Shown piece by piece: positions 26,779 to 35,934 of a stretch of DNA of 64,000 nt; position 1 is the first letter of the stretch, and each line of letters opens with the position of its first letter. The notes below the pieces were generated by a model, which had not been told where the DNA came from, did no database searches, and saw only the letters and a program-made list of their open reading frames with translations. A program made the position numbers and the translations under genes. Source of the stretch: Chryseobacterium sp. GTDB taxonomy: Bacteria > Bacteroidota > Bacteroidia > Flavobacteriales > Weeksellaceae. The stretch spans positions 248,001 through 312,000 of the forward strand of contig JAITMC010000026.1 of NCBI GenBank assembly GCA_031277615.1, written 5' to 3'.

Positions 26779-27903
26779 ATGGAACAACAAATCTATAAAG
26801 GGAAACTGATACAGTTTCATCGGTTAAAAGTAGCGAAAAAGGAAGAACTGACCAAAAATACTTTCTCTCTGGAGTTTGAAATCCCTTCCGGATTGCAGGA
26901 AAATTTCAGGTTTGAAGCCGGACAGTTTGTCAGTATACAATTTATGGCGCATGGTAAAGAAATCATCAATGATTACTCTATGACATCTGCACCGTATGAA
27001 AACAGAATCTGCCTGGGGATAAAGGTGAATTCTCCAGAAGGGGATGCTTCAGAGCTATTCCGTAATTATTATGAAGGAGATGAATTGCTGGTAAGTGAGC
27101 CTTCCGGAAGGTTTACCCTGGTTTCCAAACCGAGTGAGTTCAGAACCATTGTTGCTTTTGCAGCGGGAATTGGGATTACCCCGATTCTGAGTCATTTTAA
27201 AAATATCCTGCATAATGAACCGCGCACAAGGCTTTTTTTGTTTTTCGGAAACAAGAGTTCGGAGGAAGTGGTATACAGAGACCAGCTTGATAATCTTGCC
27301 AGAACCTGCGGGGAACGGCTTCAGATTTTTTACTTTTTTTCGCAGGAGAAAACAGCCGATCAGTTTTTCTATGGAAGGCTGGATGAGAAGAAACTGGCCC
27401 TCATCATCAATCAGATTCTGCATCTTGATGATACGGATGAAGAATCCACGATCTGGGATGCGGTAGATGAAGTGCTGATCTGCGGAAAAGGGGAGATGAT
27501 CAAAACGCTGGCGAATGCATGTTACCATCATGGAATTCCTAAAAAAAATATTCACTTTGAACTGTTTGAAGAATTTAATGATGATATTTATCCGATAGAA
27601 AAAGAATTTCCACTGATCAGAGACGTAGAAGTGGAATTTTCCAGCTTAGGAAAAAATTATCAGGCACAATTACCGGATAATAAAGAAAAAATTTTACAGC
27701 AGTTACTGGTACAGAATTTTCCGGTTCCTTATTCCTGCAAGTCCGGAATCTGCGGAAGCTGTGAATGTTACCTGGAAGAAGGGGAAGTAGAGCTTCTGGA
27801 AAATGAATATCTTACCGAAAAAGAAGAGGCCCAGGGAAAAATATTAGCCTGCATGTCTATAGCAAAAAGTAAAAAAATAAAGCTTAACTTTGATCTTAGT
27901 TGA
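26779..27903 (+). CDS. Flavodoxin/ferredoxin-reductase-type flavoprotein with 2Fe-2S domain (PaaE/Hmp-like)
   Basis: 374 residues in three parts. The FAD domain contains NDYSMTSAP, close to the RxYS motif; the NAD(P) domain contains VAFAAGIGITPILSHF and LICGKGEM; and the C-terminal plant-type ferredoxin domain has CKSGICGSCECYLEEGEVEL...LACMS with the four Cys of a 2Fe-2S cluster. It moves electrons from NAD(P)H through FAD to the cluster, often for an oxygenase. No oxygenase lies beside it. A TATTTTTG box at 26762-26769 leaves a minimal leader before ATG 26779. Its TGA overlaps the TTG start of sanA. Confidence 0.9.
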   Translation: MEQQIYKGKLIQFHRLKVAKKEELTKNTFSLEFEIPSGLQENFRFEAGQFVSIQFMAHGKEIINDYSMTSAPYENRICLGIKVNSPEGDASELFRNYYEGDELLVSEPSGRFTLVSKPSEFRTIVAFAAGIGITPILSHFKNILHNEPRTRLFLFFGNKSSEEVVYRDQLDNLARTCGERLQIFYFFSQEKTADQFFYGRLDEKKLALIINQILHLDDTDEESTIWDAVDEVLICGKGEMIKTLANACYHHGIPKKNIHFELFEEFNDDIYPIEKEFPLIRDVEVEFSSLGKNYQAQLPDNKEKILQQLLVQNFPVPYSCKSGICGSCECYLEEGEVELLENEYLTEKEEAQGKILACMSIAKSKKIKLNFDLS

Positions 27904-28517
27904 GAATTATTAAGAACATATTTAACTTAAGCTTTGTATCAATAGAAATCGGAATTCTTTTGATATGCCTCTGCAATGCCTGGGTTTTCGGGCTGACGAA
28001 CGGCCGTACCTATACGAAAATCTCAAAGATCCCGCCGCGGGAAGTGGCTTTGGTTCTGGGAACTTCACCCAAAATGAGATCCGGGCTTTCCAATCCTTAT
28101 TTTACCAAAAGAATGGATGCTGCCGCGCTGCTTTACCATCACGGAAAGATCCGGAAAATTATTGTAAGCGGAGAAAAAAGTAAAGGCTATAATGAGCCTG
28201 CTGCCATGAAGAATTATCTGGTCTATCAGGAAGGAGTTCCCGAAGATATTATCATGGAAGATCCGAAAGGCTTTAATACCTATAAAAGTATTCTGCGCTG
28301 TAAGGATGTCTATAAGAAATCAGATGTTATTATCGTATCACAGGGATTTCATAACCTTCGGGCCCTGTTTTTTGCCAGAAATAACAATATGAATGCCCTT
28401 GGATTTGATGCTCAGGATGTAACCAAGCCCGAAAGCTACTACAGAAACCAGTTCCGGGAGATTCTCGCCAGAGTGATTGCTGTAGTATATTTTATATTGG
28501 GTATTTCTCCGGATTAG
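27900..28517 (+). CDS. sanA: SanA-like envelope protein (DUF218/YdcF family)
   Basis: 205 residues starting at TTG 27900, which overlaps the preceding stop TGA (TTGA). One N-terminal membrane anchor (LSFVSIEIGILLICLCNAWVFGL), then the DUF218 domain on the periplasmic side: VALVLGTSPK, KIIVSGEKSKGYNEPAAMKNYLV, PEDIIMEDPKGFNTYKSI, and SQGFHNLRALFFARNN. SanA contributes to envelope permeability and vancomycin exclusion at high temperature in E. coli. The gene end converges on tamL with a 4-bp overlap, and no terminator hairpin is present between them. Confidence 0.88.
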   Translation: MRIIKNIFNLSFVSIEIGILLICLCNAWVFGLTNGRTYTKISKIPPREVALVLGTSPKMRSGLSNPYFTKRMDAAALLYHHGKIRKIIVSGEKSKGYNEPAAMKNYLVYQEGVPEDIIMEDPKGFNTYKSILRCKDVYKKSDVIIVSQGFHNLRALFFARNNNMNALGFDAQDVTKPESYYRNQFREILARVIAVVYFILGISPD

Positions 28518-31096
28518 AAAGGATATCCGAATGCAATATTCAGGGTTGGTTTGAAAGGCTGGAAGTTCTTAAATCTCCATCGGTCACCTTCAGGTTTATT
28601 CGGATCATAAATCTTATAGGCAAGATCCAGTCTCAGGGTGATATACGCAATATTCAATCGTAATCCCACACCGCTTCCGACACCTACCTGTCTTAAGAAT
28701 TTATTGAACTTGAACTCATCGCCGTAACCGTTATCATTGTTTTTAATGCTCCAGGTGTTACCGATATCTGTAAAGATCGCCCCTTCATACATTTCGTTGA
28801 AAGGAATCCTGTATTCAATATTCGTCGTAAGTTTCAGGTTATCCGTCATATAGGTGCGGACTCTCTCATCAAGCTGGGAATCCGCAGGTCCAAGTCCGCC
28901 GAAAGCCACCCACGCTCTGATGTCATTGGAACCACCATTAAAATAAGATTTGATGACCGGCATGTCCTTTGAATTTCCATAAGGAATCCCGACTCCGATG
29001 AACTGGCGTAATACTAAAGTCTGGTTACCATTAAATCTGAAATATTTTCGGGTATCAATATCAAATTTTACAAATTGTGCATATGGAATTCCGAAAATAG
29101 TTCTCTGCGGGCTTGTTACCACACCTCCGTCATCTCTTTTCTGATTGAAAATACTCATGACATTTCCGGCAAGCTCTACTTTACCATTAAAATAAAAGGC
29201 GTTCGGATAATCTTTTTTACCGATTTCATTATACACAAAATTATAGATCATAGACGAGATCAAAACGTCCTGAGTCTGTCTGTCTTTATTCACAAGCGTT
29301 CCTCTGAAAGCGGTAAGAAGATCCTGTCCCTGCTGATTAAGCGTGGCGTGATATTCCGTATCCTGAACAATTTTCTTGGAAACTTCATCAATGCTGAGCG
29401 CTGCAGCATCCGGGTTGAATGCGAAATAACTCTCAAAAATATCATATCTGATCGCTTCATCATTCACAAAATAAGAATAATAGGCATCTTTATTTTTTGT
29501 AAGTCCCACCTGGGTATTAAACAGGGTAAGACGGTGTGAAACCTGGTCGTTTACATTCGCCTGATAATTAAGTCCTGCATTGAAAATCACTCTTCCCAAA
29601 CCGATATTATTCTGTACCGAAGCTCCTAAAAGGATTGAAGAAGTCGGGGTATATTTTTTCGGAAGAAGTTTGTAATAATCAAAAGGCAGCAGAAGTCTTG
29701 GGAAATTAAGAGAAGCCTGGGCTGAAATTTCATAAGCCAGTTCTCTTTTATCAATATTCTTAGGACTTCTGATGGATCCGAAAGTTCCCGAAAGACTGGT
29801 GGAAAGGTTTTCTGCACCTCTGAAGACATTTCTCGTGGTAAGGTCCACAGAAGGAGCTACCCCCAGGTTCAGAAGCTGTGAATAATTGATGTTGGTTCCC
29901 ACTTTCAATTCATATTTCGGAAGCGGCTTCAGGATATAGAGAACATCGATGATGCTGTCATTTGGAGCAAAACCGCCCCCTCTTCTCAGCGAGTCTCTGG
30001 CTTTTACCAGGCTGAAATTGTTCATCGCCAGAAGATTTCTTTTGGTAAGATCCAGCTTTTTCTGGTCATAAACCTGCTTGTGATCTACCATAATTGCTCT
30101 CCATAAGGATGATATTTTATAATTATCGCTTACTTTATGGAATCTTATTCTTCTTAAGCTGTCTTTAGCTGTATTTTTCGGATAATCACCCGGTTCATCT
30201 ATAATAGCTACATCTATATTTCCGATGGTAGAAATTTTATAAGGCCGGTCCGTTGAATCCCTGTGGATCTCAAGAACCAGAGGAACCTGTTTTTTCCCTT
30301 TCAATGTATCGGCAACAAAGGAAACTTCTTCATTGGAACTGTTGAAGCGGTAATATCCTTTTTCTCTCATCAGATCGGTGATCCTTGCCGTTTCTTTTTC
30401 CAGAACGGTCTGATCCAGAATCTGTCCGGATCTTACTAAGCTTTTGTCCAGTTTCTGCCAGTAAAGCCCTCTTACAGTTGGATCGGTAATATTATAATAA
30501 TAATCCTTGATGTAAGTAGGTTCATTGTGTTTGATGAAATAATTAACGGCTGCTTTTTTAGATGTAGAATCCAATACATGCTTGAAGTTTACTTCAGCAT
30601 CCCAAAATCCCTTATAAACCATCCTTTTTTCAATAGACTCGGCACTTTTTTCAGTTCTTGTCTGATCCAGGATAACCGGCGGACTTCCCCAGTTGTGAAG
30701 AAGACGGTCGAGGAAAAGAGTTTTTCCCACACTGCTCTTCATATCATATTTAATGAAAAGAGAATCCCGAAGTTTCTGATTTCTCATCTCACTGGGATAC
30801 GTCATATATTCATTAAGAAGGGTATCGTATTTGGGGTTTGCCATATTATAAAAGCCCAGGCTTAACGGCATAAACAACAGCTGCTTTTTGTTGGGCTTCT
30901 GCTGAACATAATCTTTCAGCTCTTCATCGAAATTTTCTTTTTTATCTTCAAACTCAAAATTGTTTTTAGTAAGCAGATACTCACCATCCGGAACCTTTTT
31001 GGTCGTACTGCATGCATAAAGTAGACCGACAAATGTTGCAAATGAGATAATTTTATAATATTTTTGAGGAGAATTCTTATAATGCTTACAGCTCAT
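28514..31096 (-). CDS. tamL: BamA/TamA-family outer membrane barrel, TamL lipoprotein type
   Basis: 860 residues. N-terminal signal with lipobox LLYAC (Cys29) followed by STTKKVPDGEYLLTKN, the lipoprotein start that distinguishes TamL from BamA. POTRA-like domains span roughly residues 40-400 (YIKDYYYNITDPTVRG; MREKGYYRFNSSNEE). The C-terminal half is a 16-strand-type barrel ending in NIAFGYPF with a terminal Phe, the usual outer membrane beta-signal. It acts in insertion of outer membrane or surface proteins together with TamB. The start overlaps the 5' end of the divergent methyltransferase gene by 15 bp. TamB is not in the window. Confidence 0.9.
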   Translation of the reverse strand: MSCKHYKNSPQKYYKIISFATFVGLLYACSTTKKVPDGEYLLTKNNFEFEDKKENFDEELKDYVQQKPNKKQLLFMPLSLGFYNMANPKYDTLLNEYMTYPSEMRNQKLRDSLFIKYDMKSSVGKTLFLDRLLHNWGSPPVILDQTRTEKSAESIEKRMVYKGFWDAEVNFKHVLDSTSKKAAVNYFIKHNEPTYIKDYYYNITDPTVRGLYWQKLDKSLVRSGQILDQTVLEKETARITDLMREKGYYRFNSSNEEVSFVADTLKGKKQVPLVLEIHRDSTDRPYKISTIGNIDVAIIDEPGDYPKNTAKDSLRRIRFHKVSDNYKISSLWRAIMVDHKQVYDQKKLDLTKRNLLAMNNFSLVKARDSLRRGGGFAPNDSIIDVLYILKPLPKYELKVGTNINYSQLLNLGVAPSVDLTTRNVFRGAENLSTSLSGTFGSIRSPKNIDKRELAYEISAQASLNFPRLLLPFDYYKLLPKKYTPTSSILLGASVQNNIGLGRVIFNAGLNYQANVNDQVSHRLTLFNTQVGLTKNKDAYYSYFVNDEAIRYDIFESYFAFNPDAAALSIDEVSKKIVQDTEYHATLNQQGQDLLTAFRGTLVNKDRQTQDVLISSMIYNFVYNEIGKKDYPNAFYFNGKVELAGNVMSIFNQKRDDGGVVTSPQRTIFGIPYAQFVKFDIDTRKYFRFNGNQTLVLRQFIGVGIPYGNSKDMPVIKSYFNGGSNDIRAWVAFGGLGPADSQLDERVRTYMTDNLKLTTNIEYRIPFNEMYEGAIFTDIGNTWSIKNNDNGYGDEFKFNKFLRQVGVGSGVGLRLNIAYITLRLDLAYKIYDPNKPEGDRWRFKNFQPFKPTLNIAFGYPF

Positions 31097-31807
31097 ACAA
31101 TAAAAGTTTTACAGTCTTTAGATAAAAAGAAGTTCAGGCAAAAATACAATTTGTTTTTGGTTGAAGGTAATAAAATCATTTGTGAACTTTTCAATTCGAA
31201 CATTAAAATTAAGGAAATATTCTCTACCGATCCACAAAAATTGGACCGTACAGAGGTACCTGTTATCCAGATCACTGAAAATGAGCTGAAAAAAATCAGC
31301 TTTCTTAAAACACCAAAAGATTCAGTGGCGGTATGTTATCTTGCAGAAAATATAAAAACGGAGGACAGGGATGTACAGCTTGTGCTGGACGGAATCCAGG
31401 ATCCGGGAAATCTGGGTACGATTATCCGTCTGGCAGACTGGTTCGGAATTGAACAGATCATATGCAGTGAAGATACGGTGGATGTTTATAATCCTAAGGT
31501 AATTCAGGCGACTATGGGATCTTTTACCCGTGTCAATATGGTGTATACCGATCTTGTGAACTATTTAGCCGGGACGGAAAATGTGAATATCGGAACCGAT
31601 ATGGAAGGAGAGAATATCTACACCTTAGAAAAACCGCAGAAAATGAATCTGATTTTGGGCAATGAAGGAAACGGGATGCGTCCGGAAACCGAAAAACTGC
31701 TTCAGAAGTGTATTACGATTCCAAGATTCGGAAAATCACAATCTACAGAAAGCCTGAATGTTTCCATGGCGGCAGGAATTATTTTGGGCCAGCTTTTCAG
31801 AAGCTAG
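31082..31807 (+). CDS. SpoU/TrmH-family RNA 2'-O-methyltransferase
   Basis: 241 residues from ATG 31082 (MLTAHTIKVLQSLDKKKFR), preferred over the in-frame ATG at 31064 because family members begin with the substrate-binding segment around KVLQSL-KKKFRQKYNLFLVEG. The three SPOUT motifs are present: DGIQDPGNLGTIIRLADWF, LILGNEGNGM and IPRFGKSQSTESLNVSMAAGIIL, forming the deep trefoil knot that binds SAM. It methylates a ribose in rRNA or tRNA. GGAG precedes the start by about 10 bp. It is divergent from tamL. Confidence 0.93.
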   Translation: MLTAHTIKVLQSLDKKKFRQKYNLFLVEGNKIICELFNSNIKIKEIFSTDPQKLDRTEVPVIQITENELKKISFLKTPKDSVAVCYLAENIKTEDRDVQLVLDGIQDPGNLGTIIRLADWFGIEQIICSEDTVDVYNPKVIQATMGSFTRVNMVYTDLVNYLAGTENVNIGTDMEGENIYTLEKPQKMNLILGNEGNGMRPETEKLLQKCITIPRFGKSQSTESLNVSMAAGIILGQLFRS

Positions 31808-31820
31808 ATTCCGGATTTTA

Positions 31821-31868
31821 GACATCAGATTTCAGGTACTGATTATAGATTTCCTGAAATCTGATGTC
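31821..31868. terminator. 16-bp perfect hairpin between convergent genes
   Basis: GACATCAGATTTCAGG (31821-31836) and CCTGAAATCTGATGTC (31853-31868) are exactly complementary with a 16-nt loop. It lies between the ends of the methyltransferase (31807) and the 165-residue gene (31880), which converge. No T run, so it may be a transcript-end stabiliser or a spacer repeat working for both genes. Confidence 0.6.
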
Positions 31869-31879
31869 TTCAAACCTCT

Positions 31880-32377
31880 TTATATAAGTTGTTCCATACT
31901 GGAAACACTTTTGTTTTTCTGATATTCTTCCAGTTTTTTTCTGACGTATTTCAGAGCAATAGGAGCGAGGTAAATCATGGCAGCTCCCAAAAGTTTTTTC
32001 TTCCAGTTCGAACTCTTCATGTTCTTTTTAGCATAATTGCCTACCAGAGCAGTTACTCCCAGCTTGATGAGCCCATCGGTTACATTTCCTCCCAAGGCAG
32101 TACTGGCAATGCCTACCGCTGTATTTTTGCTGATCAGCAGATCTTTTACTTCAGAGGTTAGCTGTTTGGCAATCACATCTTTCCGGATCACCACCTTTTC
32201 ATCACCATCCTCGTCAACCTGTTCCTGGAGATACTGATCACTCAGTCCGTTGGTAAAAGCACTTAAGCTCTCTTTGGTATTTTTAAAGGTAAGAAGGTTT
32301 TCCAGATCATTGATTTCGCCTTGAAGCAGTTTTTTCTTTCTTCTTAGTTCTTCGATGCTTTCATATTTTCTGCTCAT
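31880..32377 (-). CDS. Conserved protein of unknown function in YtxH/holin operon
   Basis: 165 residues. A coiled-coil start (SIEELRRKKKLLQGEINDLENLL), a charged middle, then a helical hydrophobic segment NTAVGIASTALGGNVTDGLIKLGVTALVGNY and a second short one (KKLLGAAMIYLAPIALKYV) with basic ends. No named domain recognised. It begins 3 bp after the stop of the holin-like gene, and these two plus the YtxH gene form a three-gene unit on the minus strand that recurs in Flavobacteriia (from memory). An envelope-associated role is inferred. Confidence 0.75.
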   Translation of the reverse strand: MSRKYESIEELRRKKKLLQGEINDLENLLTFKNTKESLSAFTNGLSDQYLQEQVDEDGDEKVVIRKDVIAKQLTSEVKDLLISKNTAVGIASTALGGNVTDGLIKLGVTALVGNYAKKNMKSSNWKKKLLGAAMIYLAPIALKYVRKKLEEYQKNKSVSSMEQLI

Positions 32378-32380
32378 AGC

Positions 32381-32689
32381 TTAATGATTTAAAAATTTAA
32401 TAACCTGGTCTGCAACCGTATTGACAATTTTATTCTTGAATGCCACTACAAATACCATGACTAAAGCATAGAATGCAGCAACGATTAAGAATCCGTAAGA
32501 AGTATTATCCAGGGCTTTACCGATCAGAAAGGCAATCCCAAAGTTGAAAAGGATAATAAAAAAAGCAAAAGCAACTAGCAGCACTACAAAGTAGGTAATG
32601 AGCCCGGCGGAAAGAGAAGATTTTTCAGTGGCTTCAATTTTCAGAAGGTCTATTCTCTTCGAGGCATATTCTTTAATAGTCTCTATCAT
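32381..32689 (-). CDS. Phage-holin-family / DUF1469-type membrane protein
   Basis: 102 residues. An amphipathic N-terminal helix (MIETIKEYASKRIDLLKIEATEKSS) is followed by two membrane spans (LITYFVVLLVAFAFFIILFNFGIAFLIG and YGFLIVAAFYALVMVFVVAF, read in parts). This is the pattern of the putative holin-superfamily protein found beside YtxH genes; despite the name, these are chromosomal envelope proteins, not phage lysis genes, and no phage gene is near. It is 79 bp downstream of the YtxH gene. Confidence 0.85.
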   Translation of the reverse strand: MIETIKEYASKRIDLLKIEATEKSSLSAGLITYFVVLLVAFAFFIILFNFGIAFLIGKALDNTSYGFLIVAAFYALVMVFVVAFKNKIVNTVADQVIKFLNH

Positions 32690-32768
32690 TGTTTTTTTTT
32701 AAAGTTACAAAAAAAGGAACTTTCGCGCAAAAAGTTCCTTCCCATAATTTACTCAAAAAATAAATTAT

Positions 32769-33116
32769 TTATTTTTTAAGATCATTCAATTCAGCTTCAA
32801 CATCTTTTACTACGTCTGCCGTTTTAGAAACGATCTGATCTTTGTATTTATCGTATCCGTCCTTTACCGTATGAGCTACGTTATTCGCTGTTTCCTTGAA
32901 AGTAGAAGAAATATTGTCATATTGGTCTTTTACTTTTTCAGAAACCTCACCGTACTTGTTCTTAGCCTGGTCTTTTAGGTCGTTTGCTTTAGTTTTGATT
33001 TTTTTTCTTGTTTCCTTTCCTTCTTCAGGGGCATAAAGCATTCCTAAGATTACACCTGCTGCAGCACCTGCAAGAAGTCCTGCCAATATACCTGCTGTAT
33101 TTTTTCCTTTTGACAT
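32769..33116 (-). CDS. YtxH domain-containing general-stress protein
   Basis: 115 residues. The N-terminal YtxH pattern is a glycine/alanine-rich membrane helix GILAGLLAGAAAGVILGMLYAPEEGKETRKKI, with the diagnostic LYAP-x-x-G-x-x-T-R. The rest is a long lysine- and glutamate-rich amphipathic helix with repeats of the LEA/apolipoprotein type (KYGEVSEKVKDQYDNISSTFKE). YtxH is induced by general stress in Bacillus. It is first in the minus-strand operon with the holin-like and 165-residue genes. Confidence 0.9.
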   Translation of the reverse strand: MSKGKNTAGILAGLLAGAAAGVILGMLYAPEEGKETRKKIKTKANDLKDQAKNKYGEVSEKVKDQYDNISSTFKETANNVAHTVKDGYDKYKDQIVSKTADVVKDVEAELNDLKK

Positions 33117-33211
33117 TTTAAGCTTTTTTAATAGTTAATAAATATTAGTTTTTTACTGGTTCAAAATGTACAATTTGTATACCAAAGGAAGTCTTTTCTT
33201 ATTAAAAATTG

Positions 33212-33886
33212 TTAAATCTTTTGAATGTAAGATAAAATAAGTTCTATTGTTTGCTCTTTGGAGATATCTGTATTATCAATGACGATAGCGTCTTCAGCCT
33301 GCTTTAATGGCGCAATCTCTCGCTCACTGTCGATCTTGTCACGTTCTATCAGATTTTGTTTTACATGCTCACGGTCCGCTTTGATGCCCAGACCTGCCAG
33401 TTCAAAATATCTTCGGTTCGTTCTTTCGTCAATACTGGCAGTAAGAAAGAATTTATAGTCCGCATTTGGCAGAACTACTGTCCCTATGTCACGCCCGTCC
33501 ATAATAATTCCGCCTTTTTCTGCCAGTGAACGCTGGGACTGCAGCAGGAAATCTCTTACTTCTTTCTGCTTGGCCACAATGCTTACATGATCGGACACCT
33601 CATTGGTACGGATTTGCTTGGAAATATCAATATGATTGAGATAAAGAACCAGTTCGCCATTATTATTCCTGAATTCCAGCTCAATGTCATTCAGGGAGCT
33701 GAACAGCTTCTGAAGATCAATGGCATTGTCTTCATCCATACAGTTCTGTAATGCAAACCAGGTTACACCTCTGTAAAGTGCACCGGTATCCAGATGAATA
33801 AGTCCCAGTTTATCGGCAATGACTTTAGAGATTGAACTTTTTCCGGTAGACGAGTACCCATCGATAGCTATTACAGGTTTTTTCAT
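33212..33886 (-). CDS. cmk: (d)CMP kinase
   Basis: 224 residues, the standard size. P-loop IDGYSSTGKSSISK at residues 6-19, then LIHLDTGALYRGVTW, the acceptor-site DGRDIGTVVLPNADYKFFLTAS, and RRYFELAGLG with the basic residues of the lid. It phosphorylates CMP and dCMP with ATP in pyrimidine recycling. It follows porQ on the minus strand, separated by the porQ terminator; the porQ-cmk neighbourhood is conserved in Bacteroidetes. Confidence 0.95.
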   Translation of the reverse strand: MKKPVIAIDGYSSTGKSSISKVIADKLGLIHLDTGALYRGVTWFALQNCMDEDNAIDLQKLFSSLNDIELEFRNNNGELVLYLNHIDISKQIRTNEVSDHVSIVAKQKEVRDFLLQSQRSLAEKGGIIMDGRDIGTVVLPNADYKFFLTASIDERTNRRYFELAGLGIKADREHVKQNLIERDKIDSEREIAPLKQAEDAIVIDNTDISKEQTIELILSYIQKI

Positions 33887-33930
33887 ACCGCAAATTTCAA
33901 GATTTTTTTTAAAAAACCAAGACTGTAAAT

Positions 33931-33958
33931 AAAAAAATCTGCATCGCGGTGCAGATTT
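33931..33958 (-). terminator. porQ terminator
   Basis: AAATCTGCA (33935-33943) and TGCAGATTT (33950-33958) form a 9-bp stem. Read on the minus strand it is followed by a T run (complement of A at 33931-33937). It is 12 bp beyond the porQ stop. Confidence 0.85.
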
Positions 33959-33970
33959 GTATGGTAAAAA

Positions 33971-34963
33971 TTATTCTCCGGCGTGACTGCTAAGGTCTAC
34001 GGAAATACCTATCTGATTCACATTGGAGGAGTTGTGATAGCGTACATGGGCATAATCGATCCTGAATTTTCTTAGTTTAATTCCAAAACCTCCGGAAAGT
34101 CCTGAGAAGTTTCTCTGATCGGCTACGGCAAGCTCATTACCTCTTTTTACATTGTATCCTAAACGGATATTGAAGCTTTTCTCCGGGAAAAGTTCCGCAC
34201 CTACGGAAAAATGGTCGGCCAGCTTTCTTCCGAATCCTACTTCCTGTCCGTTGATATTGTACTGATGGGAAATATCAAACTGCTGAAGGTCATGGGCGGT
34301 TACGGTAATGGCCAGAGGAATGATCTTAAGGATCTTGGTGTATCCTAAATCAACCCTGAATGCAATATTTTCTTTTTCTCCGTTGAAAGATTTCAGCTGG
34401 AATCCGAAATTCCTTAATACAAGAGAAAGGGTTTCTTTGTTTTTCTTATTGTGATAAGTAACACCTGCTGTTCCGGCGATGGCAGAAGAAGTATAGTTAT
34501 CGATTTTTGAAGTAATAAAATTAATGCCCCCCCCAATCGTCCAGTCTTCTTCAAACTGGTAGGCGTAACCGGCGCCAATGGCTACATCTGAGGCTTTGAA
34601 TTCCCCAATGGAAGCACCGCTCTCATCAGTTCTGTCAAAACTGCCATAGCTCATATACCTTGCATTGATGGTGGCCATATGACCGTTTTCAAAATCTCTG
34701 GCAAAGGCAACGGTACCGAATTTGGAATCGGTAAGGTAGGTTCCGCCATTTACTGAAAGCTGTTTATCGGAGTCCATATTCAACAGGGACGGGTTTGCAA
34801 TAGCAAAGGAAACATCATGATCTCTGACGGAAATTGCATCGCCACCTAAGGCAGCCTGTCTGGCAGATACAGGGATGTTTAAGAACGAATAAACGTTTGT
34901 TCCTGTTTGCGCATAAGAAACAATTCCTGATAGAAATAATGAAAAAATGATAATTTTCTTCAA
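33971..34963 (-). CDS. porQ: Type IX secretion system protein PorQ
   Basis: 330 residues with a signal peptide (MKKIIIFSLFLSGIVSYAQ). The mature start, TGTNVYSFLNIPVSARQAALGG, and the N-terminal NPSLLN are the recognisable PorV/PorQ-family pattern (FadL-like outer membrane barrel), and its size is right for PorQ rather than PorV (near 400). Alternating strands fill the rest (DYAHVRYHN near the end). PorQ works with PorZ, PorU and PorV in the attachment complex that anchors T9SS cargo. It is followed by a terminator and then cmk. Confidence 0.88.
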   Translation of the reverse strand: MKKIIIFSLFLSGIVSYAQTGTNVYSFLNIPVSARQAALGGDAISVRDHDVSFAIANPSLLNMDSDKQLSVNGGTYLTDSKFGTVAFARDFENGHMATINARYMSYGSFDRTDESGASIGEFKASDVAIGAGYAYQFEEDWTIGGGINFITSKIDNYTSSAIAGTAGVTYHNKKNKETLSLVLRNFGFQLKSFNGEKENIAFRVDLGYTKILKIIPLAITVTAHDLQQFDISHQYNINGQEVGFGRKLADHFSVGAELFPEKSFNIRLGYNVKRGNELAVADQRNFSGLSGGFGIKLRKFRIDYAHVRYHNSSNVNQIGISVDLSSHAGE

Positions 34964-35068
34964 TTCAATTTATAATTAATGCAAAAATAATCCTTTTTCG
35001 TACTTATCAAAATATTTCTAACATTATTTGTACGTAAATATTTTTCTTTTACCAATATTTTTAATGAT

Positions 35069-35076
35069 TATATTTG
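35069..35076 (+). promoter_or_regulatory. Probable -7 element of pyrH
   Basis: TATATTTG matches TAnnTTTG. No good TTG is found 19-21 bp upstream (only T-rich sequence). A start near 35082 gives a leader of about 48 nt before the pyrH ATG and rules out the in-frame ATG at 35028. Confidence 0.45.
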
Positions 35077-35129
35077 CAAAATCAAATTTCGGAGAAATCA
35101 GCTCCGGTAAATATTTATTAAAATTAAAG

Positions 35130-35837
35130 ATGAAATATAAAAGAATCCTTCTGAAACTGAGTGGTGAGGCCTTAATGGGAAACAGACAATACGGTATTGA
35201 CAATGAAAGACTGCAGGAATATGCGGCGGAGATCAAAAAAGTAGTAGATAAGGGCTGTGAAGTGGCGATCGTTATCGGAGGAGGAAATATTTTCCGTGGA
35301 GTAGCGGGAGCTGCAAAAGGAATGGACAGAGTGCAGGGTGATTATATGGGAATGCTGGCTACGGTGATCAACGGGATGGCTCTTCAGGGAGCACTGGAGG
35401 ATGCCGGCATCAAAACGAGACTTCAGTCTGCGATCGAAATGGATAAAGTGGCTGAACCTTTTATCAAAAGAAGAGCGGTGAGACACCTTGAAAAAGGAAG
35501 AGTCGTGATCTTCGGAGCCGGAACAGGAAATCCTTATTTTACAACCGATACAGCTGCAACATTAAGAGCGATTGAAATTGGAGCAGATGTTATTCTGAAA
35601 GGAACAAGAGTAGACGGAATCTATGACAGCGACCCTGAAAAGAATGCTGATGCGGTAAAATATAATTCACTATCTTTCGACGAAGTATTTGAGAAGAATC
35701 TTAAAGTAATGGATATGACCGCTTTCACTTTAAGCCACGAAAATAAGCTTCCGATTATCGTATTCGATATGAATAAGGACGGTAACCTGGAAAAAATCGT
35801 AGACGGTGAAAATGTAGGAACTTTGGTTGATCTGTAA
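35130..35837 (+). CDS. pyrH: UMP kinase
   Basis: 235 residues from ATG 35130 ([17 protein letters not shown]); longer in-frame starts lie upstream of the predicted promoter and would add a non-homologous hydrophobic leader. The amino-acid-kinase fold motifs are [40 protein letters not shown] and the C-terminal [13 protein letters not shown]. It converts UMP to UDP as a hexamer regulated by GTP and UTP. It is followed by frr, 97 bp downstream, the widespread pyrH-frr pairing. Confidence 0.96.
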   Translation: MKYKRILLKLSGEALMGNRQYGIDNERLQEYAAEIKKVVDKGCEVAIVIGGGNIFRGVAGAAKGMDRVQGDYMGMLATVINGMALQGALEDAGIKTRLQSAIEMDKVAEPFIKRRAVRHLEKGRVVIFGAGTGNPYFTTDTAATLRAIEIGADVILKGTRVDGIYDSDPEKNADAVKYNSLSFDEVFEKNLKVMDMTAFTLSHENKLPIIVFDMNKDGNLEKIVDGENVGTLVDL

Positions 35838-35934
35838 TCGGAATACAGGTAACTAAAGCAGTCATTACCGATTACGTATTATTTATCAAGTCATCTATCA
35901 CAAAATGTGCAATTTATCAAACTATACTATAATA

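Noticed and set aside
27055-27555. 166-codon open frame on the minus strand
   Set aside because: Antisense to the 2Fe-2S reductase; no family pattern.
32381-32689. Prophage remnant, because of the holin-like protein
   Set aside because: No other phage genes are present and the neighbour is YtxH; this holin-like family is chromosomal in Bacteroidetes.
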